Notes: generated by a model not told the origin, from the sequence alone. Counted from the stretch's first letter, positions 49,433-60,895 are shown. The stretch is 64,000 nucleotides of DNA from Xiphydria camelus (GCA_963678675.1 OY783194.1:28312278-28376277), one strand, 5' to 3'. Translations and numbers: made by a program.

Positions 49433-52400
49433 GTGAACATATTACCCTCGAAGGAAGGGAAAAATCGGATGACTCAACCACCGAAATAAGTAAACTACCG
49501 ATCTCGACTTCTCTCACGATTCCAATCGAAATCTTTCAGACAAGTACGTCATCACGTGGAAGAAGGGCGAAGAACTGCTTTACTACGACGACACATCGAT
49601 GACCGGCAACTCGGACCGAATCGTCAGGCTGACGGACAACAGCCTCATGATCAGAAACTTGATGGTCAACGACTCATCCGACGCTTACGTGTGCACCATC
49701 GTCTCCAATCTGATGCCGCAGGTGGTGCACAGCTTGATCGTGGACGACGGCAAGGCGTTCGCGAGGGACAAGATCGAACTCACGAAGGGCGAAACCCGCA
49801 GTTTCAAGTGCCCGATTAGGATAAGTCCCAAAACGAAGATCACCTGGTCCTTCAAGGTACGAAAGTAACGGGGCTCCTCGAGGTGAAACGTTGAATTTTT
49901 TAATAAACACAACGTACTTTTTACAGCTCGTTACAATATAAACCCGTAAACACCCGACTCATATTTACAGGAGATCGAACTCTTACGAACTGTAAAAACT
50001 ACGCTGTGGTCTATTAAAAAAATGTCAATATTTTACCTCGAGGAGCCCCTTTCCCGGGATAACGATAAAAATTCATGGGTTTTTTTTCATGATTTTTTTA
50101 CTAATCCTTCCTCTTCGTCCTACGCTCTCCTTACGCTGTATTTCTCTTTTCTCTACAGGGCGAAAGACTGCCGTCCGGCAATAGAATTGTCCAAGGAAAC
50201 ACCGTGACGATACACGGGGCGACTAGACACGACGCCGGAGCTTATCAGTGTCTCGCCGATACCAGCGGAGAGAGGCCGCGACACGGCGCCGTCCACGTGG
50301 ACGTGAGATGTGAGTTTCATGCGAAGGACGAACGAAGAAATAACATTTACGAGAATTCTCGCGATCGCAACGCGCGTTATTCCCTGTCGCCTTTGCAGAT
50401 CCCCCCGAGGTGAAGGTGGAACGCGAGTACGTGCACACCGGCACCGAGGAGCAGTCCAAGCTCACTTGCATCGTTCACGCTCATCCCCGCGCCCAGGTGA
50501 CGTGGTTGAAGAACGACAGGAACGTCCTGCCGAGGAAGGCGAAGTTTGCGGAGACCGAAGACAAGTCGAGATACGTCCTCATCCTCGAGCGCACCGCGAA
50601 GCAGGATCTCGGCAATTATACTTGCAGGGCGAGTAACGAGCTGGGCGAATCCAGCGGGGTTATCACGCTCACGGGTAAGTAGATAGGAATAGAGAGCTCG
50701 GTTTTGTCAGACGGATGATTCTTCGCGGAATATTTCGTATAGTCATGTGTACCCCCTTTTAAACCAGACATAATATACCTCTGTGTGAAACGAACGAAAG
50801 ACAAATGAAAAATCCGGAGATCTTTATGCTCGTGTGGTCTGGATATATGATATGTGCGGAGAGAGACAGAGGAGGTCCTTTTAGAGAATCCATTCATTCG
50901 CATTCGAAAAGTTTGCTCCCGTGTGCCGCCTGAGACTCATAAAGGGGAGGTTTGGTTCTAGTTTAAATAATGTGAACTCAGCAATGTACTTTGGTTGTAT
51001 ATGATTTTTTTCAGTGTCACCTTTCGGTCGTTCAAAGGTGACTTATTATTAATCGTTGCTTTTGTCAATTGCGAGGAATTTGTGAAGTGTTTCGAGATGC
51101 ATTGATTTCAATAATCTCATTTTTTACGATATAACTATCCCAGTATGTATAATGAAATGAGAGACCGGCTTCACCAATGATAAGCTAATTTCAAACTCGG
51201 TTAAAACTTCGATTTCTGTAAAAGCAGCGAAATCGAGCGAAGCTTAAACCAATGCTCGCGTCCGTTGAACTAGTCCTAAGATGAACTGTTATCCGATCGT
51301 AGGGACAGCTGTGCGCTAATCCCAGCAGCCACGAAGGCCTTTCCACCGTCGGGATTGGCGTACAGCTGTCCCTGCGATCAAGGCAACTAATCTTACTCCG
51401 CTGTACATTTTGGGACAGCTGGTATAACTTGCGAACTTTAGTATAAAATTGGTTTCTACTTTTCATTCTCGCAAGTTAAACTGAAATAAAATTACGAATA
51501 ATTAGAAATTTCAGTTCCACTACACGGAAAAAATTGAATAGTAACAATTATCATGCCAGAATAGTAAATAGGTGACAGTTTTGACAAAATCATGTTGAAT
51601 AATCTCAAATATATAATAGTAATCATCATTATTCGAATAATAATCATCACTATTCTGCAAATTATTCAACATGATATTGTCGAAGCTGTCACCTACTTGA
51701 TATTCTGGCATAGTAATCGTCACTTTTCAAATTTCTCCACATAGATCGAGCTTAAATAATTATCGCAAATTCACTTCACAACTCCATAAAATACAGACTC
51801 GTACATTTGCGTCGACCGACTTTTTAAACAATAATTTGCAAAGCTCAATGAGAAGCTCCATCGAGGAAGAGCTGAATGAATAGTTACGCATCCGCCAACG
51901 TCGTCGAGCCATGATAAAGTTCGATTATTTCATTCAGGCATTCCCACGCAAGCTACGTTCGCCGGTCTGGAGAAGGGCGACGAAACGACGGCAGTCATCC
52001 TGAAGTGGCGTCTCGAAAGTTACTCTCCCATTCAAGAATACAAGGTGAGTACGACATAAAGGGATCGTAGAACAAGAGGGTACCAGGCTTGAATTAATTA
52101 CCGCCTGCTATCGATCGCCACGGGCTTGGCGTCGGACTATAAATACGAATCGTTATCAGTGTCGAATCACGTTATACTGGTCAGTGGTTCTACTTCGAAA
52201 GTTCATTCACTCGTAATAATTCGTCGATTCTTTCGCAGCTGCAATATCGTCGTAAGGGAGAGCCATGGAAGACGGTTTCTCCTCGCGTTACCGACGGCAA
52301 GGGTAAAGTATTCTTCCCGGAACACACTATCACGGATCTTCAGGATGGCTCTTACGAGGCGATGTTCATGGCGCGAAACGACTATGGATGGTCGCCGCGG

Positions 52401-53210
52401 TCTGAGCCTTACACGTTCTTCTCAGGTGAGAATTCTTTCAGTTTTTTTCCCCCGACAAATTTATCGACAACTCGAAATGATAATGGAAAGTTCTTAGTAC
52501 TGCATTTTTAATTGTATCGTTGTTTGGATAAATATATACGGGGTGTTCTCAAACCTCTGACTCAGAGGAAAACCCTGTTCATTAAAAAATTACGAACATG
52601 ATGCAATTGATTTTATTGAAATCCGTTAAGAATTTACGGAGAAATTAATTATTAAAAAGTAATTAATATTTTGAATTTATTCGGCATCGATGACGTCATA
52701 TAGAAGATAATCGCAATTACTATCGTTATTATAAACATTATCTTCATGAGCTTTGATATAACGTCATCAATGCGGAATAAATTCAAAATATTAATTAGTT
52801 TTTAATCGTTAACTTCTCCGTAAATTCTTAACGGATTTCAAAACAATCAATTACATTATATCCGTAATTTTTTAATGAACAAAGGGTTTTCCTCTGGGTC
52901 AGAGGTTTGAAAACACCTGATATATTATGAGTTCTTGCACAAGTTCTTTTGCTTTCGTTCGTTCATCACCTTTTGTTTCTCCTTTCTTTTCCAGATGACA
53001 TATCGGACGAACCACAGAAAAGTACGTTTTACACATATTCTCCGAACTAACCCTTTTCTTTCGACTACACTTTATTACCTAGGAGGGTTTTGTAAAATAG
53101 TTCTCTTTGTCCCAGTTCAAGAAACGAGTTCGGCAGTAACGACGCAACCGCTCGCAGTACTCGCGACGGTACTTCTAGTCGTCCCATTCTACGCCTCTAC
53201 GTATATTTAA
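49214..53210 (+). CDS. GPI-anchored Ig/FN3 cell-adhesion protein, klingon/wrapper-like (3' eight exons; 5' end not found)
   Basis: Eight exons join in frame: 49214-49432, 49540-49856, 50159-50309, 50399-50674, 51938-52044, 52239-52425, 52995-53021, 53116-53210. All introns are GT-AG and phases agree throughout, giving 458 residues plus stop. Order: an acidic Asp/Glu/Tyr-rich linker; Ig1 (Cys in VTLPCHV, Trp in YVITWKKG, DAYVC); Ig2 (RSFKCPI, KITWSF, DAGAYQC); Ig3 (KLTCIVH, QVTWLKN, LGNYTC); FN3 (ILKWRLESYSPIQEYKLQYR to NDYGWSPRSEPY); and a hydrophobic C-terminus with no cytoplasmic tail, as expected of a GPI signal. Three Ig domains plus one FN3 and GPI is the plan of Drosophila klingon and wrapper, surface proteins of photoreceptors and midline glia. 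The first exon enters at phase 1 (two bases complete a codon), so a signal-peptide exon must lie upstream; I could not find it. The Ig/FN3/GPI class is certain; klingon versus wrapper orthology is inference. Confidence 0.9.
49540..49856 (+). CDS. IgCAM exon: rest of Ig1, first half of Ig2
   Basis: Acceptor TTTCAG and donor AAG|GTACGA. It encodes the Trp strand (YVITWKKG), the second Ig1 cysteine (DAYVC), and the Ig2 strand with Cys (RSFKCPI) and Trp (KITWSF). Read-through of the donor meets TAA after two more codons. Confidence 0.9.
49870..50050. mobile_element. Inverted-repeat element in an Ig-gene intron
   Basis: GGGGCTCCTCGAGGTGAAA at the left is inverted as TTTTACCTCGAGGAGCCCC at the right; arms about 60 bases including TTTTTACAG facing CTGTAAAAA. 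Confidence 0.88.
50159..50309 (+). CDS. IgCAM exon: second half of Ig2
   Basis: Acceptor CTCTACAG and donor AGAT|GTGAGT. It encodes DAGAYQC, the canonical second cysteine strand of an Ig domain, and ends in phase 1. Confidence 0.9.
50399..50674 (+). CDS. IgCAM exon: Ig3 complete
   Basis: Acceptor TTTGCAG and donor ACGG|GTAAGT. It begins with the YPP linker common before the third Ig domain in this family, then KLTCIVH, QVTWLKN and LGNYTC. The asparagine in GNYT is a potential N-glycosylation site. Confidence 0.93.
51294..51376. repeat. Hairpin in the Ig3-FN3 intron
   Basis: GATCGTAGGGACAGCTGTGC faces GTACAGCTGTCCCTGCGATC; inner GCTAATCCC faces GGGATTGGC. GGGACAGCTGGTA nearby (51412) also appears near 56135, hinting at a shared repeat. 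Confidence 0.85.
51531..51743. mobile_element. Nearly full-length inverted-repeat element in the Ig3-FN3 intron
   Basis: Begins TACACGGAAAAAATTGAATA. About 105-base arms: CATGCCAGAATAGTAAATAG faces CTACTTGATATTCTGGCATA; ATCATGTTGAATAAT faces ATTATTCAACATGAT. Confidence 0.88.
51938..52044 (+). CDS. IgCAM exon: first half of FN3
   Basis: Acceptor ATTCAG and donor AAG|GTGAGT. It encodes the FN3 core tryptophan in ILKWRLESYSPIQEYK. The preceding 1.26 kb intron, the largest between coding exons, contains two inverted-repeat elements. Confidence 0.9.
52239..52425 (+). CDS. IgCAM exon: second half of FN3
   Basis: Acceptor TTCGCAG and donor TCAG|GTGAGA. It completes the FN3 fold with LQYRRKGEPW, a YEAMFMARNDYGWSPRS strand, and SEPYTF. 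Confidence 0.9.
52539..52920. mobile_element. Large inverted-repeat element (about 380 bp) in the last FN3 intron
   Basis: CAAACCTCTGACTCAGAGGA faces TCCTCTGGGTCAGAGGTTTG. The arms run about 170 bases, including GAATTTATTC and ACGTCAT blocks, so almost the whole element is hairpin. Confidence 0.9.
52995..53021 (+). CDS. IgCAM micro-exon, 27 bases
   Basis: Acceptor TTTTCCAG and donor AAAA|GTACGT. It encodes the acidic juxtamembrane peptide DDISDEPQK between FN3 and the GPI signal. It keeps the frame (phase 1 in, phase 1 out), so skipping it would also preserve frame and could give an isoform. Confidence 0.75.
53116..53210 (+). CDS. IgCAM last coding exon: GPI-anchor signal and stop
   Basis: Acceptor TGTCCCAG, stop TAA at 53208-53210. 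A Ser/Thr spacer with candidate omega-site residues (TSSA) precedes about 20 hydrophobic residues and no cytosolic tail, the layout of a GPI attachment signal. Confidence 0.85.
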
Positions 53211-53349
53211 TCTATGCGACTCTTCGAACTCTACGTAGGTACGTAGAAAAAAAATTATTTTCACCTGAAATATTTCATCATGTAACGTACATGAGATTCC
53301 ATCTGTTTAAACGAATTGCGAAGCAATCCTATGTATAATGGAAGGTGTT

Positions 53350-53635
53350 CTACACGGAAAAAAGTGATTTTGCAGTTTTAACAAAATTAGATTTTGCTGA
53401 GAGTTTGTTGCTATCATGAGAAAAATATTATCTAAGGCAGTAAAAGATATACAAATATTTGCAGGGATAAGAAATATTTTTATCGAAAAGAATTTAATTG
53501 TGATTCTAATTATATTTGCTATTATTGTTAATATATCTTTTGCTGCTACAGATAATATTTCTGTCATGGTAGCAAAAAGTCCCCAGCAAAACCTAGTTTT
53601 GCTAAGACTGCAAAACCATTTTTTTCCATGTGTAG
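53350..53635. mobile_element. Inverted-repeat element just after the Ig-gene stop
   Basis: Begins CTACACGGAAAAAAGTGATT and ends CATTTTTTTCCATGTGTAG; arms of about 105 bases (GATTTTGCTGAGAG faces CCCCAGCAAAACC). Lies 140 bases past the stop codon, probably inside the 3' UTR. Confidence 0.88.
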
Positions 53636-53639
53636 AGAG

Positions 53640-56600
53640 TTTAATAATCATAATTTTTTGTCTCCAATAAGAATTTTATTTATGAAAGCTATAGAACCGA
53701 TGTTCTCGTTCTAACGTATTCCTTTTTTATTTATCAAGGTAATTGCTGCAGCCAAAGTGTACACCAGCAGTCAACATGGTGGATTTAATATGTACGATGT
53801 GCCTAGGGGAGACGCTCTTTATAGTTACACACTTTTTATTGAAAGTCTATCGATGCGAAAACAAATTTTACGGTCTCTCTAGGAAAATGCCGAAGCTTTA
53901 TTTTTTTTAATAGTCGCAATATTGTACGAATTTTATCGGATCCTCCGTCTATTGAATAGCTTCGAGAGCACTGTACATTTTTTTAGTTCCGTAAGAAATA
54001 TACGTTACGCACAACGAGCGCGGATGTGAGTTGAAAATCGAAACGCTTGACGTATCGTTTCGAATCGAGGGGACAATCGAACGCGAAAATATAGAGATGC
54101 GATTTTTTGACGGAAAACTAACTGGATACTTCCTCGGACGCTGTAGAGCTTCATTAAATAAAAATAGATATTCGCCTTCGATAGTTCCAATACCGTCTGC
54201 GATAATGATGTCACGTCATAAATACACAATGGTGCTTATCCATACAGTGCATCTAATATTTTCTATGATTTCCTTAACTTTGTCATAGTGAATTATCGCG
54301 TAATACCACTCGGGAGAACGCTCGTTTCACATTCGTGTCCCAATTGCGTTCGCGAACCGTACCTCGCAGATCATAGCAGTGGGATCCGATCGGATGTATT
54401 ACATGCACGATACTTCCGTTATACTGAATCTCAGTTATTATTCTCGTCTCGCATGAATTCTCTATACTTAATGACAGGCTTAAGAAACCTGACTAAAGAG
54501 AGACGACACTGATATACATATAAATATGACTCTCCTAGGTGTGCCATTAGTTTGCGCTAGATAAAAAGGCATTTTAATTACTATAATCCGTTAAATTACA
54601 CGTAACATAAGAAATGCTACACACAAAAATATATTTATATACCTATATAACATAGTATTCACTGTACATGAGTAAGTCGAGAGAGAGACACGCGATCATT
54701 ATTATAATTTATTTTTTTATTTTTAAGAGAGCAGAAGAGTCGATGTTGCGCGTTTTATATAGCTTCGCGCAGCCGCGTTTATATATAGATCGAGGGAGAA
54801 AGAGAAAAGATTATCCCGTGCGTGAAATTATTCTTATTATACACATCGAGAGGATCATGTACCTACTTTAATTGTAAAACGTAATGTTACGAATAACGTG
54901 GGATTAATAGTAGTCTATTCGGGTTAATAATTGGAAGCGGATATTCGGAGTGTGAGAGGAGTGCGGTGCGCAACTTTTCATAGTTTTTCGTTTTTCCCGA
55001 ACGCGAGTCGGCGGGAACAAGTGGTTCGAATTTGTCTTGGAGATTTTCGGAAAGCTTCTGTATGTCCGCTTCCACATGCGGAAAATCGGCTTTTTGCACT
55101 GTTACCTAAGATGTGTAAGATGCGCGAGTGCGAGTGAATTGTTAATGTAGAGTGAATGGGTGTAACGTTTCAATGATTTGCTAATCTAGCGCATTGTGAA
55201 TATACGATACTGTATTTACTATATTGATTCTGAACGGAGTTGGCAATCTGGCATTATGCTTAAGGAACGTTCTATCGCACGAAAGGCGTCGCCATCCGCC
55301 GCAGTTCCTGATTTGCAACTTTGATTATATTTTCCTTCGAATTTTACTGTTTATCCTGTAGATGGAGTATCGCCTTTTTTGTATGTAAAATATTTTGAAT
55401 ATCTCTTTTCGACTAATTTTTAAGCGACACGAATGCACCGATAAAAGTTTTACCAGATACCTAAATTCGAAAAGCGTCGTGTAATTTCAACGAAATTTTC
55501 AACGATACGCGTACTCGAATAAAACAGACGTGGTATTCAACGATTGACGATTAACGGATACTAACTTGTTATCTCTTCTATTTACGTAAAATGATCTTAC
55601 GTGAAATTAATTACACCGCAGTACTTATTGTTGTACAAGACATTTTTTGTTATATTCAGAATGTCCGAAATTGTGTTCTCCTCATAGAAAGCGCTTCGAA
55701 ACTTGTGCCTATATAAATAGTATATGTGAAATAAAACTGACGGTGGGCTGAGTAAGATCTTCTGAAATAACATTTTCATTGATCGACCTCGCGTCAGTTA
55801 CAAAAGTGGGAGTAATAAATAGAGTGAGAGAGTGTGTAAAAACGAAAGGTACATCGAGTGTCCCGGAATGTTTACCGGAAAGGTGGGTTGCCTGGTTATT
55901 GGGCCGGATATGTGCCAATCCCGGCAGTCCTGAAGGATTTTAGACTGCCAGGACTAGCACATAACTGAACTTATGATCGGATAATTCATCTGAAAGCCGA
56001 TTTTACCGAATCAGGGTTCGGTTTAAAATTTGCATTAATTTCAGAATTCGAATAATTAGCAAATGGCTGACATTTCAATTGAACTTAGTATCGGTGAGAC
56101 AGGCATTTAATCCGGTGTACATATACATATATTCTGGGACAGCTGGTACGATTTGGCAACAGTCCACGTTAATCAGAAACACCGCCCACTGATCAAATTT
56201 TACGAATGATGATTCGAGGGAAGCGATTGTAAATTTACACGAATTTCGCCGCATGCGATTTAATCGAATAACTGCAATCACTTGACGAGAAATGAGACAA
56301 TTTAATACAATGACGCATTTTTCGTTGTCACCCTGTAACTTGTTGGAAGACATTCGATATCTAGTCTATTTTTCGTCAACTGATCAGTTATTGTCCACAG
56401 AGAAAAGTAAAATCAATAAATGAAACAATTCTATTTTTAAAGAACCTTTACAAAGATCTGCCTCTATGCTGTCGTTAACCACCACATGTACGGCTTACTG
56501 TTGCCTTAATCATCGTAACGTGTACAATCATACTCTTGTGGGAAAGTAATGCTGTCAATAGAAAAACCAATGGCATATTATACGTGAATAAAAAGCATTA

Positions 56601-56990
56601 TGAATATTACCAACTTGGATCACTTTGTCTATATTTAGCTAATTTTAGATATAGGAGCGGAGTTATTGAAATGAACACAACTCTTCATATTTTTTTTCAT
56701 TAAATATATATATTCTTAATAAACTTCTATTACATAAAAACTTTTGGGCATTCATATATTTTCAGGGTTCTGGGTCGACCTTACTTATTATACATATTTA
56801 AAGTATGTACAAATTATTTATCACCGCGAATCATTTCGATTAAATAACATTTGCGCGTATCAAACTCGCTTGTCCCTTACACTACGTGGACGTCCGCTAA
56901 AGACGGGAGGATATCGCGCGTCTATCTACGCTCGATAATACTTCATTCGCCGTTATCGACATATAAATGTAACGTTCGCTCGAACAATCG
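53640..56990. other. Convergent intergenic / 3' UTR region
   Basis: Lies between the stop codons of the Ig adhesion gene and ERGIC2. AATAAA occurs on the + strand near 54157 and 55730, possible poly(A) signals for a long 3' UTR of the Ig gene. Confidence 0.45.
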
Positions 56991-56997
56991 CGGTCTC

Positions 56998-57191
56998 TCA
57001 TTGTGGATTTAACGCGATATCCACGCTCGGAGGATTCGCTACGTGGAACAGATCGATCGGTTTCGTCAGTTGCGGAGCTTCTCTCAAAGGAGCTGTGACC
57101 GATACCTTTTGATCATCCTTGTCTTCCGCGGTGCGGGGAAATTTGCAACATACGACGTACCAAAAACTCTGCACGACGTTATTTATAAGCC
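56998..57191 (-). CDS. ERGIC2: ERGIC2 exon 5 with stop
   Basis: Acceptor TTAAAG; stop TGA at 57000-56998. It completes the second membrane helix (VVQSFWYVVCCKF) and a 44-residue, less conserved tail. I see no AATAAA on the minus strand in the next 300 bases, so the poly(A) site is uncertain. Confidence 0.88.
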
Positions 57192-59030
57192 CTTTAATCA
57201 AAATTACATACCGATACATTGCACGTCGAACGATCGAGAAGTAAGACTTCCAAGATATCCAGTAAACCCTTACCACTCGTGACGAAGATTCCCCCGACAG
57301 TGGCGCAGAGTTTAACTAAAAATTGCGAAATGGAGTCACGCTGTTGCGTAACCATGACTTTGAGAGCGCTCATGTCGTATTTGAAAAAAATGCCGGGGAT
57401 CCCGTGGGAACCCTTGTGATGATCAATGGGTCTTTGATGATCTTTCACGCTGTACTGATATGTCTTCGACGTGCGCATCAATGTACTAATATCCGTAGGT
57501 ACCACCCCCACAAAATATTGATACAACATCATACCTACGAAATATCGAGCAATCATATTTATCCCTCTTTCTTAGCAGAGTTTGGAATTTCCTCCAAACA
57601 GTAGTAAAGTGTGATGTCGAATAATTAAATTTGCCAATCAAAAATTCAAGTGTGTATACCCCAACCGTTGAGAATAAAAATCTCGAAGATCTCTCTAATA
57701 TTAATAGAATCGCGTCAGTGTTTTCACTCGACACGTTTAAGTAATAGAAAACTTAGCATAATAGATGTAGCTATTGACTGAAAGCTGAGCATAGTAATAC
57801 CCATAGGATTAATAAATAAAACCAGTCTTTATGAGATACAGAACGACTGAAAAGCCATTTTGATTCCCATGACTTCCTTTAATACCCATAGGATTAATAA
57901 ATAAAACCAGTCTTTATGAGATACAGAACGACTGAAAAGCCATTTTGTTTCCCATGACTTCCTTGATTTTTTCTTATGCTATTTTATCCGATTCCAATGA
58001 TGTCAGAGTATACATCAAAGTTGAATTTCCTAACTTCTCAAAAGCCCCAAATTTGTTAATGCAAGCATCTATTACATGTATGATAAACTTACTACTATCA
58101 GCCACCTTCTCATCTCCCTCGAGTGGATGTACTATACCAGGACTAGGCTCCCCGAAGGAAAATCTGTTAATTCTATGCGTAAAATTGTAGTCTCGATCAG
58201 TCATGAAAGCTGATATATGAAAGTGACCTCTCGGAAGGGACAGTGATTTTCCTGCCGTTATATGAAAGTTTCCGGCTACTTTATTTACGATTAAACTGCC
58301 ATAGACGCGACAGGCGTCAGACGGATAATCTGGCACTTCAGTTCTGAAATAGGATACTCCAAAACTTTGACTTTTGTGCCAACGAAACGTTATTTGACTC
58401 GACTAATGACTCTTATTTCGAGTTCTCGCACACTAACATATCGTGCTCTATTATCGATATTACCCACCGTTTTGGCATGTCGCTAAACAAAGTCACTTGA
58501 TTAGATTTCCATAAAAGTTCGTGAATGGCATGATATTCCTCTCGCAAATACGAATTCATGTGCTTCAGAGCTTGGAAGTGAGAACTTTGCGCTTTTGACA
58601 ATTCCCACCACGTGTCTTCCTCCTCCAACGGTTCGAAACCCAATAGATTTTGATTAGTCGAGTCTAATACGTCCGCCCCGATGCGGCTACACGGCATAGC
58701 CACCGTTATGTCGATGTTTATTTTTAGTTTCTCATCGATATCGGTGTCAGGTTGAAATTTAAATTGGAGTCGACTATCGAGAAAGAATCGCGTCTCCGCG
58801 ATTATTAAATATATGATAACGCAGAAGCTGAGTACTGAAACTGTTAAGTACTCGGTGTTATTTACTAGTTGTTCAGGTATTAAAAATTACTGCTAACACA
58901 GGTGCTAATCATGTTAGGTTAGCTTACGTGTTCCTCCAACCGCGGATTGCTTGACGTAGGATTCGGGAATCTTGGGAAAGGCGTCCAGTTCCTTGACGGT
59001 TTTTAAATTAACGTTTCGTCTTCGCAACAT
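56998..59030 (-). CDS. ERGIC2: ERGIC2 / Erv41, ER-Golgi intermediate compartment protein 2, complete
   Basis: Five exons on the minus strand: 59030-58928, 58864-58468, 58343-58093, 57534-57274, 57191-56998. Phases agree at every junction; total 1206 bases, 401 residues plus stop, close to the usual length of the family. The N-terminus reads VKELDAFPKIPESYV, followed by a transmembrane helix at about residues 41-58, the lumenal signature LKINIDITVAMPC, then DACRVYGSLIVNKVAGNFHI, YNFTHRI, HGIPGIFFKYD, and a second membrane helix beginning near VGGIFVTSG with a Cys-Cys motif at its end. The Erv41/ERGIC2 family works with Erv46/ERGIC3 as a cargo receptor cycling in COPI/COPII vesicles between ER and Golgi. 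The start was chosen because it is the only upstream Met in frame and matches the family N-terminus. It converges on the Ig adhesion gene and is divergent from the gene beginning near 59.2 kb. Confidence 0.95.
57274..57534 (-). CDS. ERGIC2: ERGIC2 exon 4
   Basis: Acceptor TCGTAG, donor G|GTAAGG. It encodes QYFVGVVPT, the SHGIPGIFFKYD motif and the start of the second membrane helix (VGGIFVTSG). Confidence 0.93.
57795..57964. repeat. 85-bp tandem duplication in ERGIC2 intron 3
   Basis: Two head-to-tail copies, 57795-57879 and 57880-57964, differ at about one base (GATTCCCAT versus GTTTCCCAT). Such near-identity indicates a recent duplication. Confidence 0.95.
58093..58343 (-). CDS. ERGIC2: ERGIC2 exon 3
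   Basis: Acceptor TTTCAG, donor A|GTAAGT. It encodes the most conserved lumenal core: VNKVAGNFHI, YNFTHRI, FGEPSPGIVHPLEG. Confidence 0.93.
58468..58864 (-). CDS. ERGIC2: ERGIC2 exon 2
   Basis: Acceptor ACTAG, donor CG|GTGGGT. It encodes the first transmembrane helix and the lumenal INIDITVAMPC and GADVLD motifs. Phase 1 in, phase 2 out. Confidence 0.9.
58928..59030 (-). CDS. ERGIC2: ERGIC2 exon 1 (coding part)
   Basis: ATG at 59030-59028; donor C|GTAAGC. It encodes the cytosolic N-terminus, which is highly conserved in the family (VKELDAFPKIPESY). Confidence 0.92.
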
Positions 59031-59240
59031 AATTGTTATTGCGATTAAACGCGAGATAAATAACGAAAAGCGCTGTTCGACACCGCGACTAAAAAATGAC
59101 AGCTGACGTTTGCCGCCGGTCAGCTAGTTTCGGATTGATTCGTTTTCAAAATGGCGCCACCTCAAAAACGCTAGACACGAACTCAAGTGCTGTCCTGTTG
59201 GTAGCACTGCGGTAGTAGCCAGTATGGTAGTTAGAATTGT
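59031..59240. promoter_or_regulatory. Probable bidirectional promoter between ERGIC2 and the gene to its right
   Basis: The spacer between the ERGIC2 start codon and the proposed divergent transcript is short. It contains AAAATGGCGCC at 59148-59158, which resembles the YY1/Pho-type site common at housekeeping promoters. No TATA box is obvious. Transcription start sites are inferred, not seen. Confidence 0.45.
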
Positions 59241-59637
59241 TCCGTCGAGTTACGTTTGTTGTTAAAGTATGTAATTATTATTAATTAAGCCACCGAGTAG
59301 TAAGTGTGAAATTGAAAAAGCTTCCAGTCGAAATGAAGTGTGTAGTGCACGCGTTATCCGAGGTTGGACGAGTAAATTTACCGGGTTTATTCTGTAGATA
59401 AATTTACCCGAAAATCACGCGGCCTTATGTCGTTTTTTCCCGAAGCTTACAATTGGAAGTACCCCTTACTACGTGTCGATGATATTCTAAATAACTGTAC
59501 GTTTTAATTTAGCATAATAATATGTGATCAAAACACGGTGTAACAATAAGTGAGCGTGTGAAATGTTTAGGCTATTTCGAAAGAACTCTATATCCAGTGG
59601 AATCTACTACTGACGGCACTCTAAACGGTGAGTTTAT
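59220..59637 (+). other. Candidate noncoding first exon of the rightward gene
   Basis: The region ends in a strong donor, AACG|GTGAGT at 59637/59638. It contains several short upstream reading frames closed by stops, as expected of 5' UTR. In the frame from about 59527 to the donor there is an open stretch (VKCLGYFERT onward) without an ATG, so a coding exon with an upstream acceptor is an alternative. The 5' boundary is a guess. Confidence 0.3.
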
Positions 59638-60826
59638 AATATGTTTAAATGGTCTGCACTTTCCACGGCGTTGTAAAGATGTTTTGCAATATTTGCGATA
59701 TAAGGAGCGCAAGAATACCCCTCTAAGCAGAGGAGTATGCCTGCGTTGGCCCTTGTTTTCCATTACGAATGGTGATGATCAGAGGTCACCTTTAAAAGTA
59801 CCCGGCTCAACCCAACTTTCTTCTACCGAGTGATTGCTTGGATATCTGCAGCATCCAGAGATTTACGAATAAGAGCGAAAACGCTTTGATGAACATTTAC
59901 CGTATGTCCGAGCCCAAACCGCTCAAGCGCCGATACCTATGGCCGATAACTTGAAATTTGTCTTCGGCAGTGTTTGCCGACGGTTGAAAATTTGATAGTT
60001 AGAGATGGCTTGAGAAGAGTGCGCTGTATGTACTGCGTGAGAGCGAAAAGTGTCAAACGTCTGATTTCCCGATAGCTGTCAATTCGGGAGATCGAATTGA
60101 TCGAATTGACAGCTTTCCCGCATGCATGCAAGCTTTGTAGATAGTTTGTTCGAATAATCAGGGTATTTCGATGGTGTGAATTGCAAAGAAGTGTTTATAG
60201 TAATTCTCTCAATTTTGCGTGCAATAAGTACATGGACCAATTCTTCAAGTGGTTCATTAAATACAAGATTTAATAATTAAATCTCTTTTAAAGTAGCTTA
60301 TTCTCTCTTGGAAACCCGAATTATTCGAAAAATCTAATACGAAGGTTTCCGACAACGCGCTTTGGGTTCGAGACTAACGCTGAGCCCTTGCCGGTGGCTG
60401 GGTAAAACCCGTGAACTCGCCAAGACGCGCACGGCGGCACACGAAAAGGAGACTGGAGTGGAACTACGCCCTGTGAGTGGATTAGGTCGCTTTTAAAGCT
60501 GTTAAAAATGGGTTTCGCGTGCCAAATCTTTATCGAAAAGTATGTGACAACCGTTGGGAAGAAATGGAGAAGACTTTCCGGGCGCACTCTGCTTCCGAAG
60601 CGTCGAATTCACCCGCTCGGAATCTCGCCTCGTCGCGGGAGCAACGATAGAAGGTAAAGACATTTCTCTTTCTCCTGAGACGACGGAACGAATATCTTAA
60701 TCGTCTGAGTACGCCGCGTTGTGCGAATCGCTCGAAAATAGCACCACGTGATGAATTGATCCACCGGATGCGGTAACAATCGTGATAAGACCGAAGGAAT
60801 TTCTCACAGGTGTAATAGTACGAGTG

Positions 60827-60843
60827 CGAGAGAGAGAAAAAAA

Positions 60844-60895
<52 letters not shown>
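60827..60895. repeat. GA microsatellite, about 70 bp
   Basis: Longest simple repeat of the window, interrupted by short A runs. It makes a spurious low-complexity Ser/Leu-rich frame on the minus strand. Confidence 0.95.

Noticed and set aside
53416..53670. Hydrophobic open frame after the Ig gene as a membrane peptide
   Set aside because: It lies wholly within an inverted-repeat element, which also gives a similar frame on the other strand.
60355..60385. tRNA T-arm-like GGGTTCGAGACTAACG
   Set aside because: No matching A box, stems or tail were found around it.
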